Below, in pieces: positions 32,175 to 43,680 of a DNA stretch of 64,000 nt. Position numbers and translations under genes: made by a program. The DNA is taken from positions 2,480,001 to 2,544,000 of the forward strand of contig NC_003279.8 of the NCBI RefSeq assembly GCF_000002985.6. The letters are read 5' to 3'. Origin of the DNA: Caenorhabditis elegans. Lineage: Eukaryota; Nematoda; Chromadorea; Rhabditida; Rhabditidae. Within the stretch, counting starts at the first letter, position 1, and every line of letters begins with the position of its first letter. Below the pieces are notes generated by a model. It was given only the letters and a program-made list of their open reading frames with translations. It was not told the DNA's origin and did no database searches.

Positions 32175-32505
32175 TACCGTAACAAAAAATCTTTGAGAAT
32201 GCGTACTGCGCAACATATTTGACGCGCAAAATATTTCGTAGCGAAGACTACAGTAATTCTTTTAATGACTACTGTAGTGTCGATTTACGGGCTCGATTTT
32301 GAGATGGATTTATTTTTGAATAGTGACAGCGAAATTCAATTTTCTATCGTATTTTTCGTTATCGATTAACAAGACTTCCGTAAATCGACACAAGAGCGAT
32401 ACAGTAGTCATTAAAAGAATTACTGTAATTTTCGCTACGAGATATTTTGCGCGTCAAATATGTGGCGCGGTACGCATTCTCAGAATGTTATGTTCCCGTA
32501 ATATA
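32175..32505. repeat. Foldback (GCGTACTGCGCAACATATTTGACGCGC family)
   Basis: Arms GAATGCGTACTGCGCAACAT...CTACAGTAATTCTTTTAATG with inverse at 32390-32490; centre CGATTTACGGGCTCGATTTT. It lies in the second intron of the F-box gene. A half copy is at 19245-19330. I recall this as one of the commonest C. elegans foldback families. Confidence 0.85.
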
Positions 32506-32574
32506 GACTTTTTATTTTTAACTGTTATTTTGAAACCCACACCTGAAAATTTCCACTACTCATTCTTTTTACAC

Positions 32575-33400
32575 TAATTTTCAGCTAAAATCTCGGTATT
32601 TGCACACTTTTCCGTGCCGACTAGTCCGAAAATAAATTTTTTCGAATTATTATCCTTTATTGCATATTTTGGTAGTTTATCTCAATTAATTTCCTTGATT
32701 AAAGGTGGAGTACCGAAATCTGGAAAATATTTTCAGATGACTCCAAATTTTCCCCTGATTCCGAATATCTAAGTGAAAAAATTAAAAAAAATTCCCCTGA
32801 TTTTATAATTGAGCTTGAAATCGCGATTTTCATTTGCCTCATTTAATTTTCTCCATTTATTTTTACTTTTTTCAGTTTTCAGCTATTTTCATTCATTTTT
32901 GTTGTATATATTCTTTCGTGCCGATTGAACATTTTATTTGCACAAAAATGGATGAAAAAGCTGAAAAACTGAAAAAAACACGTGGTGAGAGACTGTATCA
33001 TTACAGTTTGATCTACAAAAAATGCGGGAATATTTTTCCAGAAAAATTGTGACGTCAGCACACTCTTAACCATGCGAAATCAGATGAAATGTATGCGTCT
33101 CAACTCCCGCATTTTTTGTAGATCAAAGCGAAATGGGACTTTCTGACTACACGTGAAAAAAGTAAAAATAAATGAAGAAAATTAAATGAGGCAAATGCGC
33201 TCTAAGGATAATTTTTTTTTTCGCAAATGAAAATCGCGATTTCAAGCTCAAATATAAAATCAGGGGAATTTTTTTTTAAATTTTTTCACATCGATATTCG
33301 GAATCAGGGGCAAATTTAGAGTCATCTGAAAATATTTCCCAAATTTTGGTACTCCACCTTTAAGGTTTTTTTGAAAGCCGTTAGGTAACCAAAACTCATC
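32575..33400. repeat. Older foldback arm interrupted by a TTAA-inserted foldback
   Basis: 32590-32697 matches the 19327-19936 family (CCTTTATTGCATATTTTGGTAG, TTTATCTCAATTAATTTC). At GATT/AAAGG a second element begins (AAAGGTGGAGTACCGAAAT) and ends with its inverse GGTACTCCACCTTTAA at 33348-33363, after which the older element resumes (GAAAGCCGTTAGGTAACCAAAA). The inserted element itself holds GATCTACAAAAAATGCGGG arms (32990-33130). Confidence 0.8.
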
Positions 33401-33710
33401 GAAATTGGGTAGGTAAAATAGTTTGCAAAAATCAAGATTATAGCTAAAATTAGTGTTTTTTTTTAAATTTTGGGTCTGAAGGTTCAAAATTTTGATATCA
33501 AAATCGTCCTTAACAGCAACGACTACAACAAACTCACGTTGATTGAATATCCATTTGGTTGACGACGATTTTTAATGCAGTCCGCGGTAAGTTGAGTATC
33601 TTAAATGGTGTGCCCTAAAAAAACACATTTATTTAAACAAGTTAAACAAGGTGGTTTCTCACTTTTAAAGTTATCCGGAGTTTAGTCATAAACAATTTCA
33701 GGACTTTCAT

Positions 33711-34130
33711 TGTAGTTATAAAATGAATAATAATAATTATTATTGATGTATTGTTCTAGTAATTGCAAGAAAAACAATACGGAAGAAATATTTACTACAA
33801 TTATGGTTAATATGAACGAACAGATTACTAAATCGATATGTTTTCGCGCAAGGGAAAAGGAGAGGGTGGTCTCTCAGTGCTATTTGCGCCAATTTATTAG
33901 GTGTACATTGCACAATGATGTCCCATCTTTTTTGGGGTATCTTCTTTTTATTGTTTTTCTTTGATTTTTCATTGTTGTTCAATTGTTCCTTGTTGTTATC
34001 CACGCTTTTTTGTCGATTTGCTGTTACGTTTGCCTAATAAAAATACCTTTTCTTAAGTTTTAATAGCATCAAATTGATAAGCACTGAACCCAATTATTAT
34101 CCTATTACTGAAGTCGTCATTAGCCTTATC
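33711..34130. other. Upstream region of the F-box gene
   Basis: Less repetitive than its surroundings; contains TAATAATAATTATTATTG and an ACAATAC/CAATTAT-rich stretch. No coding exon or clear core promoter could be assigned. Confidence 0.35.
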
Positions 34131-34301
34131 AGTTCAGTTCACACAAAAAATGGAAAAAAAAACTGAAAAATGAGACACCTGGCGGAGACACATCACTCGT
34201 TAGGCAATGATGTGAACTATGAATGGTGACTTTGGGTGATATGCCTTCCCGTTCCATGGAGAAAGTGTCAGTGAACGACAGGCTCTCACAAATTAAGGAA
34301 C

Positions 34302-34372
34302 ATGGAGGCGGAATTGAACCCGTGGTGTTGCGGGCGGCAGGCGAACGTGTTACCGGTGCGACCACCGTGCGC
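34302..34372 (-). ncRNA. tRNA-like / tRNA-derived sequence (degenerate)
   Basis: The minus strand reads an A-box-like TGGTCGCACCGG, then GTTCGCCTGCC, which resembles the anticodon arm of tRNA-Gly(GCC), then GGGTTCAATTCC, a good B box. Spacing suits a pol III internal promoter, but acceptor-stem pairing is poor, so this is a tRNA pseudogene or the head of a tRNA-derived SINE rather than a working tRNA. The surrounding 34170-34480 is GC-rich and non-repetitive, unlike its neighbours. Confidence 0.5.
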
Positions 34373-34594
34373 ATCATGGCAGTACGGCGAGGGAGGTTTC
34401 GATATTTTTGCGGAGACAAATTCAAATCGAGAAGGATGGCAGCTCTACTGGAATTTGGTTATGTGCCTTTAATTGTGCAGTAATCCAAAAAGTTAGTTCA
34501 AAGCGAAACTTAATTGTTTTTAATTGGTGAAATATCTTCAAAAATCTGAATGGTTTTTCAGGCGAGAAAATTTGTGATTTTTACGCCAAAAATA

Positions 34595-34870
34595 CTCTCG
34601 AAACGACAGTTTTTGCTCAAATCAAAGTGGTGTGCGCCTTTAAAGAGTACTGTAATTTCAAACTTTTGTTGCTGCGTGATTATTATCGACTTTTCATAGT
34701 TTATTAAATTAATTTGCCAAAAAAAAACTGGAATAAAACACAAATAATGAAGAAAATTATAAAAATCGATGAAAATCATGCTGCAACGACAGTTTGAAAT
34801 TACAGTAATCTTTAAAGGCACACAATTTTTTGCAGGTAACAAAAAATCTGTCGTGTCAAGACCGGGAGCC
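34595..34870. repeat. Foldback, GTGCGCCTTTAAAG family
   Basis: CTCGAAACGACAGTTTTTGC ... GTGTGCGCCTTTAAAGAGTA with inverse ... CTGTCGTGTCAAGACCGGGA. Same family as 1475-1720. Confidence 0.8.
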
Positions 34871-34919
34871 GTATTTTTCACGTCTGTGTAGTATATCAAT
34901 TTATTCAATTTAACAAATC

Positions 34920-35575
34920 CTATAGCTCAAAGCATTTTTCGTGGCGAGACCCAAAACCACACATTTGCGGTAATGCGCCTTTAAATTGGAACAGTACCCG
35001 TAATAAGACGTCAAATAAATCAATTTTCATGCTGGAAAATCGAAAAAAAAGCTAGAAAAAGGATTGTGTATTTCATTTTGGACAACGTGAGAACATTTTT
35101 TTTTCTGTCCATTCGAATGTTTCTTTTTGCGTCGGAAATGGAATTAGCCGGCCGGGTTTTGGAATGCCCGCAGGCTGACTTTTGAGCCTTCTTCTTTATT
35201 TTTACTTTTTTTGTTATTTCTTACTTTTGTTTTAATAAATGTAGTTTTTTTGCGAATAATTGTGAAACAAATTCGGCAAAAATCGACTTTCGTGGCCGCG
35301 AAAAGGGAAAACTCGGCCACTAAAATTTCGAAAAGTAGGTTAAGAATTACCCAGCTTTCGTATTTAACTGAATTGAAAAAAACCTAATAATTTCAGAAAA
35401 TTTTTAAGAAAAAAAATTGAAAAAAGTCGAGAATTTTTTTTTACTATTTAAAAATATCGAATCTTAAAAATTTATTTTCTTCATAATTAATATATGCATT
35501 CCTTGAAAAAAAACCGCCAAAAACTGTGAAAAAAAATGGAAGAGTTTTTGCCGAAATAGGCCATTTTGGCTCGGC
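34920..35575. other. Non-genic sequence
   Basis: 35120-35190 is GC-richer (AATTAGCCGGCCGGGTTTTG, GCCCGCAGGCTGAC) and not repeated elsewhere in the window; otherwise AT-rich. No gene seen. Confidence 0.35.
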
Positions 35576-35579
35576 CGTA

Positions 35580-35720
35580 TCTAGGGTAGATTTACGGCGC
35601 GTTGCGTGTCGCGTCGCGGCTCGATTTTAGTTGTAAAACTAAATGTATTTGTCCGTGTGGAGTACACGACTTTCCCACGCGTTGTCCGGCAGGCAATTGT
35701 CAATGGAGCGCGAAAAATTC
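35580..35720 (+). repeat. Dispersed element, copy A
   Basis: GGCGCGTTGCGTGTCGCGTC, GTTGTAAAACTAAATGTATT, GTCCGTGTGG and CAATTGTCAATGGAGCGCGA occur here and, inverted, at 40115-40245. GC-rich and well conserved between copies. Confidence 0.85.
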
Positions 35721-37360
35721 AATGAGGAAGGCCAGAAACCCGTGAAATATTTCTTTTTTTAAAATCATCAAAAAAAACCGCGCCGCACTTTGCAAAAAGT
35801 GGGTGTTCCGCACCACAGCTTTGACTTTTTTTCAAAAAAAAAAAAAAAATGAAAAAAAAATGAAAAAGAACACATTAAAAGATGAAATCATCAATTTCCG
35901 GTTGATTATGCATCTATAGAGTATACACTTTTTTCCTGTCCCTACACCCATCTTCCTGAACACAGAAAAAAAATGGCACGAAGAGCAAGGAACTTTGTTG
36001 AATTATTTAGTGTTGAAAAACGTGTTTTTCTTTGTTTTTTGCGTTTGTGTGTGTAATTGTGAAAAAAAAAAAATCGATGGCCGAATTTTGTCATTTCCAC
36101 GGCCACAGCGCAAAAATGGTCCTGAAACACTCTTTTTTTTCAGAATTTTTTTTGCAAATAAATAAAAATTAGGAAAATTTAAATGATCGATGTTTCAAAA
36201 AAAAGTTTTTTTGTAAATAGTTTTGAAATTTTTATTTTTACTTTTTGAAAATAAGAAGTTCTGAAAATCATTTGAAAATTCGAGAAAAACTGGAAAGTTT
36301 GGAAAAATTAGAACATTGATTTTAAATAATTCGGAAAATTTTTTTTTCAAGTCAAAAATAAATTAGAACTTTTTTTTTCCAATTTTCCAAAAAATCCAAT
36401 CTGCCGAAAAATTTTATTTTTATTTTATTATTTTTCAAACGAAAAAGGAACGATGTTAGAGCACATGGAAAAATAATATTTCCAAAAAAAAAAATCGAAA
36501 AAAAAATCGAAAAATTTTTTTCTCAAAAATTCCGAAAAATCCCCCAATATTTCCTCCCAACTCCATTTTCACTAACTCCATCCATTTTTAACCTTAAAAA
36601 ATGTCTCCCCATAATACCCGTTCTCTTCTCATCACTCATTCAAAGCTGAATCCGGGTGTCCTTTTTCCATGTTTCTCTTTCCTCCGTTTTCCTTTTTTTT
36701 CTACTTCGTTTTTTTCTACTTTTCCTTATCTCTTTTCTTTTTTCTTCGTTTTTTTTCTGTTCGCAGTGTGTGTGCCAATTTTTGTGTCCTTTTACCCGCC
36801 CGGCAGCCGTCCATCAAATAACTCGCCATTTCCTTCAGAGAGAGGTAGCACGATAATACATTAACAATTCTTGTTGGGCGACGACGCATTTTTCCTCTCT
36901 TTTTGGCTTCAAATTCCTATTTTCAGTGTTCACACTGGAAAATTTAAATTCCGGCAATTTTTCCATATTTGCCGATTTGCAGTTTGCCGGAAAAAATCGT
37001 GCTGCCCACCCATGACATTTCTTTTAAATCATTCATTAATCGCAAATTTTATTGGCTATAGGAAATGCTTATAGCCTCTTTTTTGGGCTACTGTAGAAAA
37101 GGTTAGTTTTGCCTCGATGCACATGTTTCACGCGCTACTTTTATTAACTTGTGAATGACTTGGGCATGGGTTACTGTAGACAATGTCGGTACGTAATAGT
37201 TGGTCAAAGTGCTTTGAAAATTTTCCTCGATGCATGTTTCACGCGCAAATTTCAAACTGAACAACCGAAAATAAAAGCGGAAAAAATTTTCCCCCAAATA
37301 TCAGACCATTTCTTGGTTTTTTATCAGCATTTCTAAAATCTGAAAATCTTGGACATGAAT
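35720..37360. other. Non-genic AT-rich and pyrimidine-rich sequence
   Basis: Poly-A runs (35830-35870), a pyrimidine-rich plus strand at 36560-36860 (TTTCTCTTTCCTCC, TTCTTCG), and a GCATGTTTCACGCGC word at 37115-37250 related to the 38050 array. No supported exon. Confidence 0.4.
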
Positions 37361-37379
37361 CGAAGGGGTTCAGGGGTGT

Positions 37380-37760
37380 GCGGCAAATTTGCCGAATTTG
37401 CCGAGCACTGCAAATTTCAAAAAAGTAGGTTTGCCGAATTTGCCGAGCTCGGCAAATTTCGAAATTTGCCGCACACACCATAATTTTGTCAATACAATTT
37501 TGACCAAAACTATTAATTTAGTCCCCAAAATTTAGTAAAATGACACAAAATTGAGATACTTTGATACTTAAGAAGACACACTACACGGAACTTATTCAGA
37601 AACTAATTTTTTGTTCAGAATTCAGTAGTTTATGTGCTCCAAAAAAACATCAAATAAAGTCAAATTTTTCGGAGTTTGTTAAGCACGGCAAATTTGCCGA
37701 ATTTGCCGAATTTCCCGAGCTCGGCAAATTTTGAGATTTGCCGCACACCCCTGAAGAGGT
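37380..37760. repeat. GGCAAATTTGCCGAATTTGCCGAGC blocks
   Basis: Two clusters (37380-37480, 37680-37745) of palindromic GGCAAATTTGCCG units flanked by CCGCACACCCCTGAA in opposite orientation, making an outer inverted repeat of about 370 nt. Confidence 0.8.
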
Positions 37761-38049
37761 TTACAGTACCCCTCTAAAATCAAAACTAAGCTCCAACCTT
37801 CGGAGCACCCACAAAGTGTTTCAAGATATTTTTTATCGCGATTTTACAGCTCAAGTAACAGTTGTGTAAATGTTTTTTTTTTCAAGAGAGAAGGTTCTAA
37901 AGAAAACTGAGACACCTTTGTGTGCCGTGTGTGTCGCAATATTGAAAAGTGTAATAACAACACTTTTGAACATTTTTCACATTTTGCTCTTCTAAGTTTT
38001 GATCTACAATAAATAGGAATAAACGAATAAGATTTTGCTACCTTACTAG

Positions 38050-38860
38050 GGGCAACGCATGGTGCATCGAAACATTCAATTTTGCGCGTAAGCTATGGGG
38101 CATCAGTAGAAATTTTGGCTACCGTAGCTCATCGAAAAAATTTGCGCGTAAGATTCGGTGTATTCATTGGAATCCTAGGTACACCATATTTGACGCATAA
38201 TTACATACCGTTACGGAAAAGTTGAGACCCAACTTGACGAAAAATCACATACCATCCTTTTTCTACAGTAACCCATGTTAAAGCTTCTCCCAAGTTAATA
38301 AAATTTGCGCGTAAAACATGGTGCATCGAGGAAAAGTTTAGACCTAACTTGACGAACAATCACGTACCATCCTTTTTCTACAGTAACCCACGCCACTCTC
38401 TCAAATTAATAAAATTTGCGCGGGAAACATGGTGCATCAAGGAAAAATTTTGTACCACCTTGACGAACAATTACTTACCAACCTTTTCTACAGTAACCCC
38501 TGCCGAGGCTTCTCCAATTTAATAAAATTTGCGCGTGAAACATGGTGCATCGAGGAAAAGTTTAGACCTAACTTGACGAACAATCACATACCATCCTTTT
38601 TCTACAGTAACCCATGTTGAAGCTTCTCCCAAGTTAATAAAATTTGCGCGTAAAGCATGGTGCATCGAGGAAAAGTTTTGACACACCTTGACGAAAAATC
38701 ACGTACCATCCTTTTTCTACAGTAACCCACGCCGCTCTCTCAAATTAAAAAAAATTTCCGCGTAAAACATGGTGCATCAAGAAAAAGTTTTGACACACCT
38801 TGACGAACAATTACGTACCAACTTTTTCAACAGTAACCCTTACCGCGCGTAGGATATGGT
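38050..38860. repeat. ~112-bp tandem repeat, six to seven units
   Basis: ACATGGTGCATC(G/A)AGG occurs at about 38318, 38428, 38541, 38656 and 38768 with less regular units before. Each unit carries CAATCACGTACCATCC, TTTTTCTACAGTAACCCA, AGTTAATAAAATTTGCGCG. Confidence 0.9.
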
Positions 38861-38879
38861 GTCAACGTCACACCCCTCC

Positions 38880-39440
38880 AAAACCCGAAAACCTAATTTT
38901 AGGAGGCCCCGTTCTGCTCTGCAAAAAAAGGACGGTCATGCTGCTGCCGACTCAATGAAAAGAACAAAAAAGGGACACAAATGTTTTTAGTGGTCCATAA
39001 ATGCTTTCTCTTTCTCGCTCATTTTGTTCTAAAACGTCTGGCTCCTGCCTGGCGGAGGCGGGGCGCTTCCCTGAAAGAATCCAATCAAATAGCGGCACAT
39101 TTAGCACACCACCCCCCTCCTCCAACTGAGACCATTGATGCGAGTAATAGAATGAGTGCGTGGAACTTGTACGCTTTTTTGTGAGGGTTTTTTTGTGGCG
39201 GTGAGAAAAAAATCTGCCCAGAAAGTTTGCAGAAACTGGGTTTTTCTTCACATTTTTTCAAACAAAAAAACGGAGTCAGTTTTTAAAACGCTCAAAATAT
39301 TCCTTCAAAACTTTTCTATATTTTTTCAGTTTACCGTTTCTCTCTAGCGATACTTTGAAAAAAGTTAGGCGGCCGACAATTTCCGGGCCGCTCCCACCCC
39401 GACTGTGGCCAAGAAATTTCTCTTCCATTTTTCGAAAAAA
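38880..39440. other. Non-genic segment
   Basis: GC-richer 39010-39120 (CTGCCTGGCGGAGGCGGGGCG, CCACCCCCCTCCTCC) could be a G-rich regulatory or quadruplex-prone stretch. The overlapping frames on both strands show no family signature. Confidence 0.35.
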
Positions 39441-39454
39441 AATCGCGATAAAAA

Positions 39455-39760
39455 TTGTCAAAAGGTAAAACAAATAGAAATATTTTTGAAAAATTTGAAT
39501 TTCGCGGAAAAATATTTCGAAATTTTTTAATTTTAACATTAGTTATAGTCAGAAAAACACAAATTTCGCGCCAAAAAAATAGGAAAAATTTGAATTTCGC
39601 GCCAAAATTTTTGGAACAATTTAAATTTCGCGGCGAAATATTAAAAAAAAAATTGAATTTCTCCGCAAAATTGAAATAAAAATTTGAATTTCGTGCGAAA
39701 AAATTTAGAGCATTTTGATTTCGCGCCAAAATTTTAAAAAAAATTTGAATTTTGTGGCCG
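39455..39760. repeat. AAATTTGAATTTCGCGCCAAAA minisatellite
   Basis: Units of 20-35 nt with TTGAATTTCGCGCC. The same type fills 40780-41540, 43680-44370 and 60850-61500 (there mostly TTTGAATTTCCCGCC). Confidence 0.85.
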
Positions 39761-40114
39761 AAAATGCTTTGGCGACCGTGGCCGAGGATTTTCTAGGTCA
39801 CATATTTAAAAAAAACTGACGACCCCTCAAAACTTCATAACTTCACGAAAGAAAAAATTGGACCTTAGAACTGAAAATATAATCCTAAAGTAATTTTGCG
39901 ACCGTGTGGCCTAGGATTTTCTAGGCCATCATTCAAGTTGGGGATCAGAGACCCCAAAATTCAAAACTTCATCAAAAACCATAAACATTTAGACCTCTCA
40001 ACTTCTGAATTTATATGTCTAAAAACACTTTGCAACCGTGGCCGAAAGTTTTCTCGGCCACCGGTCAAATTTAAAAAAAAATTGGGTCATTTCACGGTAT
40101 TCTGGTTTTCCTCA

Positions 40115-40245
40115 TTGCATTTTTCGCGCTCCATTGACAATCGCCTGCCGGACAACGCCTGCTCCACACGGACAAATACATTTAGTTTTACAACTAAAAC
40201 CGAGTCGCCGACGCGACACGCAACGCGCCGTAAATCTACACCAGA
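40115..40245 (-). repeat. Dispersed element, copy B (inverted relative to 35580)
   Basis: Reverse complement of copy A with scattered substitutions; beyond the core both share GCCGAGCCAAAATGGCC / GGCCATTTTGGCTCGGCC. The two lie 4.4 kb apart. Confidence 0.85.
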
Positions 40246-40249
40246 TATG

Positions 40250-40780
40250 GCCGAGCCAAAATGGCCTAGTTCAGCAAAAAACTTTTCCATTTCAATTTAT
40301 GTGTCATTTATGAAAAATGAAAAGAAAGGAAACTTGGCTGAGGATTTCTCGACCACCAGTCAAGTTCGGGACCGGTGAACCCCAAAACAAAAAAAATGCG
40401 TGAGGCTTTGAACTTATTTTCTCATAAAATCCCAAGAATCTTCCACTTTTCTTGCACCCGACCCGTTTGTTTATTTTTTGCTCTCTCTCCGACATCTTTA
40501 CTGATGATGTAAGCATATTTCAACACTAAATATTTCATTCTTTTTTCCCATCTTTTCTAAGGAAATGGACACTATTGTTTAGCTTAAGAAGAACTCTCAA
40601 AGCACCTTTTTTGTTCACATTCTCTTTTTTTGACCAAAGAATTGACTTGCCACAATAGCTTCGAAAATTGACGACTTCCGAGTTTTCTCCCCAACCCATT
40701 GGATAATTGCTTGTGTGTTCCGAAATTGTGTCAATATATTATATTCTTTTTTGGGCATTTTTCTTGTTCTGGAAATTTTT
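40250..40780. other. Non-genic segment
   Basis: Mixed sequence with single CTAGGCCA-type words just upstream (39790-40060) and no coding signal. Confidence 0.35.
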
Positions 40781-41540
40781 TTTTGGAATTTAGCGGTGAA
40801 TTAAAAAAAAATTAGAATTTTACTAAAATTTATGGGGAAAAATAAAAAAAAATAAATTTGAAATTTTTGAATTGCAATTTTTATTGGTCTAAATTTTGCG
40901 CCAACATTATTTGAAAATTTGAATTTTACGCCAAGATTTTAAGGAATTTATATTATTTCTCGTAAAATATTTTAGTATTTTTTTGAAAATTTGAATTTCG
41001 CGCCAAAATTGCTTTGGAATTTTAAATTTCCAGTGAATTTTTTTTACGAAAATTTGAATTTCGCGCTAAAAAAATTATTGGAAAATTTGAATTTCGTTTA
41101 TAATTTAATCAAGACATTTAAATTTCCCGCCAATTTTTTTTTCAAATTTTAAATTTCCAGTAATATATATTTTTTCGAAATTTTGAATTTCCCAACAACA
41201 TTATTGGAAATTTTTTGAATTTACCGCCAACATTAAAAAAATAAATTGAATATTTATCGTAATTTTTTTTTGAAAATTTTAATTACGCGCCAAAATTGTT
41301 CGAAATTAGAGTTTTACGCTTAATTTAATTTTGAAATTCTAAATTTCCCGCCAAAATTGTTCTGGAATTTCAAATTTCCAGTAATTTTTTTTTGAAAATT
41401 TGAATTCCGCGCTAAAATTTATTTTGAAATTTTGATTTTCCCGCCAAAAATAATTTGAAAAATTCAAATTTTTTCAATATTAGATTTTTCTCAAAGTTTT
41501 GAATTACGAGCCAAAACTATACCGTATTTGAAAATTTCAA
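40780..41540. repeat. TTTGAATTTCGCGCCAAAATT minisatellite
   Basis: About 20 degenerate units of 30-40 nt alternating CGCGCCAAAA and TTTCCAGTAATTTT variants. Confidence 0.85.
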
Positions 41541-43680
41541 TATCATGCCAATGTTGAATTTAGGATTTTTTTCTTACACTACTGGTTAGTAGACAGCCCT
41601 TCCCCTTTCGCGGCCGAAGATTTCCTAGGCCACCTTGTAGAAATGTGGGGAGTGGAGTACTCCATAGTCACAAAAATCTTTTTTAAAAGAAATTCTCAAA
41701 ATTGTTTTTTGTAACTTTTTTGTGGAGAGAGCGGTGGCCCAAGTTTTTCTCGGCTACCTGCTAAAAAAATATTTCCGTTTCTTATTTCCCCGTCATAATT
41801 TTTCAAAGCTTCAGCTTCTAGTTACCCAAAAAAATTCCGAAAAACTTCAAATTCATCCGTAGTACATTTCCAATGAATAATTCCTGAATGGCTCTTAGCA
41901 GCCCCACTCACTTCAGCTGACTCAAAAATCACACTTTTTTCTAGAAAGATTTTCATTTCGGAAAAAAAAGTTGGCTTGCACAACCTGATGATGTTTTGAA
42001 TTTTTAGTATCACCCGTGATACTTTGGTGCTCACAGAGCTCTGCGTGGGGGCTCGGAAGTCGCCAAAGGTTTCGATTTCATAACCTAAAAACGGAATTTC
42101 CTGTCGATGTCTGGTTTGTTGGGTTTGTCTCATATTTTATGCTCCTTTAATTTGTTGTTAAACTACGACACTCCGCTTGATGGCCACGCTCACACCGCGT
42201 GTTGTTTTGCGGAAATACCAGAGTATCGTTTAAACTGGATAAATGCAGTAAAACTTGAATTTCTTTTTAAGTTTTTTTTTAATTTCAGAAAATTTAAGGC
42301 AGTTTTCGGTGGAAATTTTTTATTAAATTTTTTTTGAACAATTATCTGTTAGCCTTAAAATAGAAAAAAAAGTCGACAAATTCGGCAAATCGGCAATTTA
42401 CCGGTACCCAGTTTGCCGGAAATTTTCATTTTCGGCAAATTGGCGGTTTGCCGAAAAAATTTGTTTCAATGTCGATTACCACTGCGTCCTAAAAACAACG
42501 ACACTCCGCTCACTGGCCTCGCCCACACCGCGTGTTGTTTAGCGTCAAGAGCGGAGTGTCGTTGCCCACAGAGTTACCGTAATTGCAATTACCCAAAAAA
42601 CGTCAATTCTGGAAAAAAACGAAAACTATTTTTCGTTTCAAGTACACAGACAAATTGTGTGGTCTGCCTGGCCGCCCCCGCCCATTTGAAAAAGAATAAA
42701 ATATTCAGACTTTATCGCCGTTCCGTGTTCCTTGTCTCGCCTCTGTTTTTAAATTTTTTTTCCATTTTTTCCAGAAAAATTTCCAAAAAACGTAATTGCC
42801 AAATACTCCAACCCCAATGCAGCTATTTTCCACAAAATCGCGAAAAAAACATTGTGGCCTAGTTTTTTCAGTTCGCGGCCGCGACGCAAAAATTAAAAAA
42901 AAAAAAACCTTGATTTTGTCGGCTGCTAGTTTGAACGAACAAAATGTTTTTACATGACAGTTTTCCTTGGTGGCCGCGAGGCGTAAAACTCGGGCACCAA
43001 TTCACCACCAATTTTCGCAACCTTTGCTTCAAAAAGCCATTTGGGAAAAGCTTAAATTTAGCAGGAAACCCAAGTGATTCAAGAAAAGCAAAAACTGCAA
43101 AATTTGGAACAATAGGTTGGATGTGCAAAAACAAATAAATTGTGGAATACCTATATGATTGGAAATGCGAGCCAGTTTTTGTTTTTTGCTCTAATTGAAC
43201 GGCGCCTACAATTATTTCATGTAGATTTTACCACGTGGCCTAGGATATTTTTGATGGCCTAGAAATCCTCGACACAATTTTTATCTGAAACTGTACCTAA
43301 CAATGTGGCCTAGAATATCAGAAAACTCTTCCACCTCAGCATTTCTCCGTTTTTCTAATTTTTGATTTTTACCGCTCATATCAATTGATCAATTGATTTT
43401 CACACCAAAACGTGTATGTAAATTGAAAAAAGTAAAGCAATTTTTGATTAGAAAATTGACGAAAAAAAAACGTACACCGGAACAAATAGAACAAGAAAAT
43501 TAATTATTACCGCAGCGGCGCCGCAATTTAGAGGCCGGGAAAAAGCAACATTTTCTCACATTCTCAATTCGATTTTTCGTTCTCTATTTGTTTAGAGGGT
43601 CTCTCGAAAGTGTCTGAATTATCCACGTATGCTCTATGAGATCCAGCATTTTTTGTTGTTGGACCGGAAATCAAAAAACC
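41540..43680. other. Gene-poor segment with foldback relics
   Basis: 42165-42215 and 42495-42565 carry GACACTCCGCT...GCCACGCTCACACCGCGTGTTG, relics of a foldback whose loop differs. 42370-42465 holds GGCAATTTACCGG units. No exon supported; ORFs at 42413 and 42868-43138 lack splice context or family signature. Confidence 0.4.

Larger units (their letters stand above)
30990..33710 (-). pseudogene. F-box / FTH (FBA_2) gene with a frameshift
   Basis: Nematode F-box genes encode substrate adaptors of SCF ubiquitin ligases and form a large, fast-evolving family. Exons on the minus strand: 33710 (or 33689) to 33663, then a 48-nt intron; 33614-33538 (F-K-I-L-N-L-P-R-T-A-L-K-I-V-V-N-Q-M-D, first half of the F-box); 32061 onward (T-L-K-L-S-K-T-S-K-K-M-Y, second half of the F-box, phase-correct); and 31277-30990 (A-G-Q-I-T-L-E-D-L-L-N-M-D-C-E-V ... 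N-Q-F-I-H-N-W, the FTH signature), ending in TAG/stop at 30990. In the third exon the F-box frame stops near 31812, while the FTH-domain frame runs from about 31872 to 31513; I found no GT-AG intron of usable length that joins them, so one indel seems to break the gene. A sequence error or unusual splice is the alternative. Confidence 0.7.

Noticed and set aside
42868..43138. Opposing ORFs with some ordinary-looking composition
   Set aside because: No splice context, no recognisable family and frames on both strands equally long.
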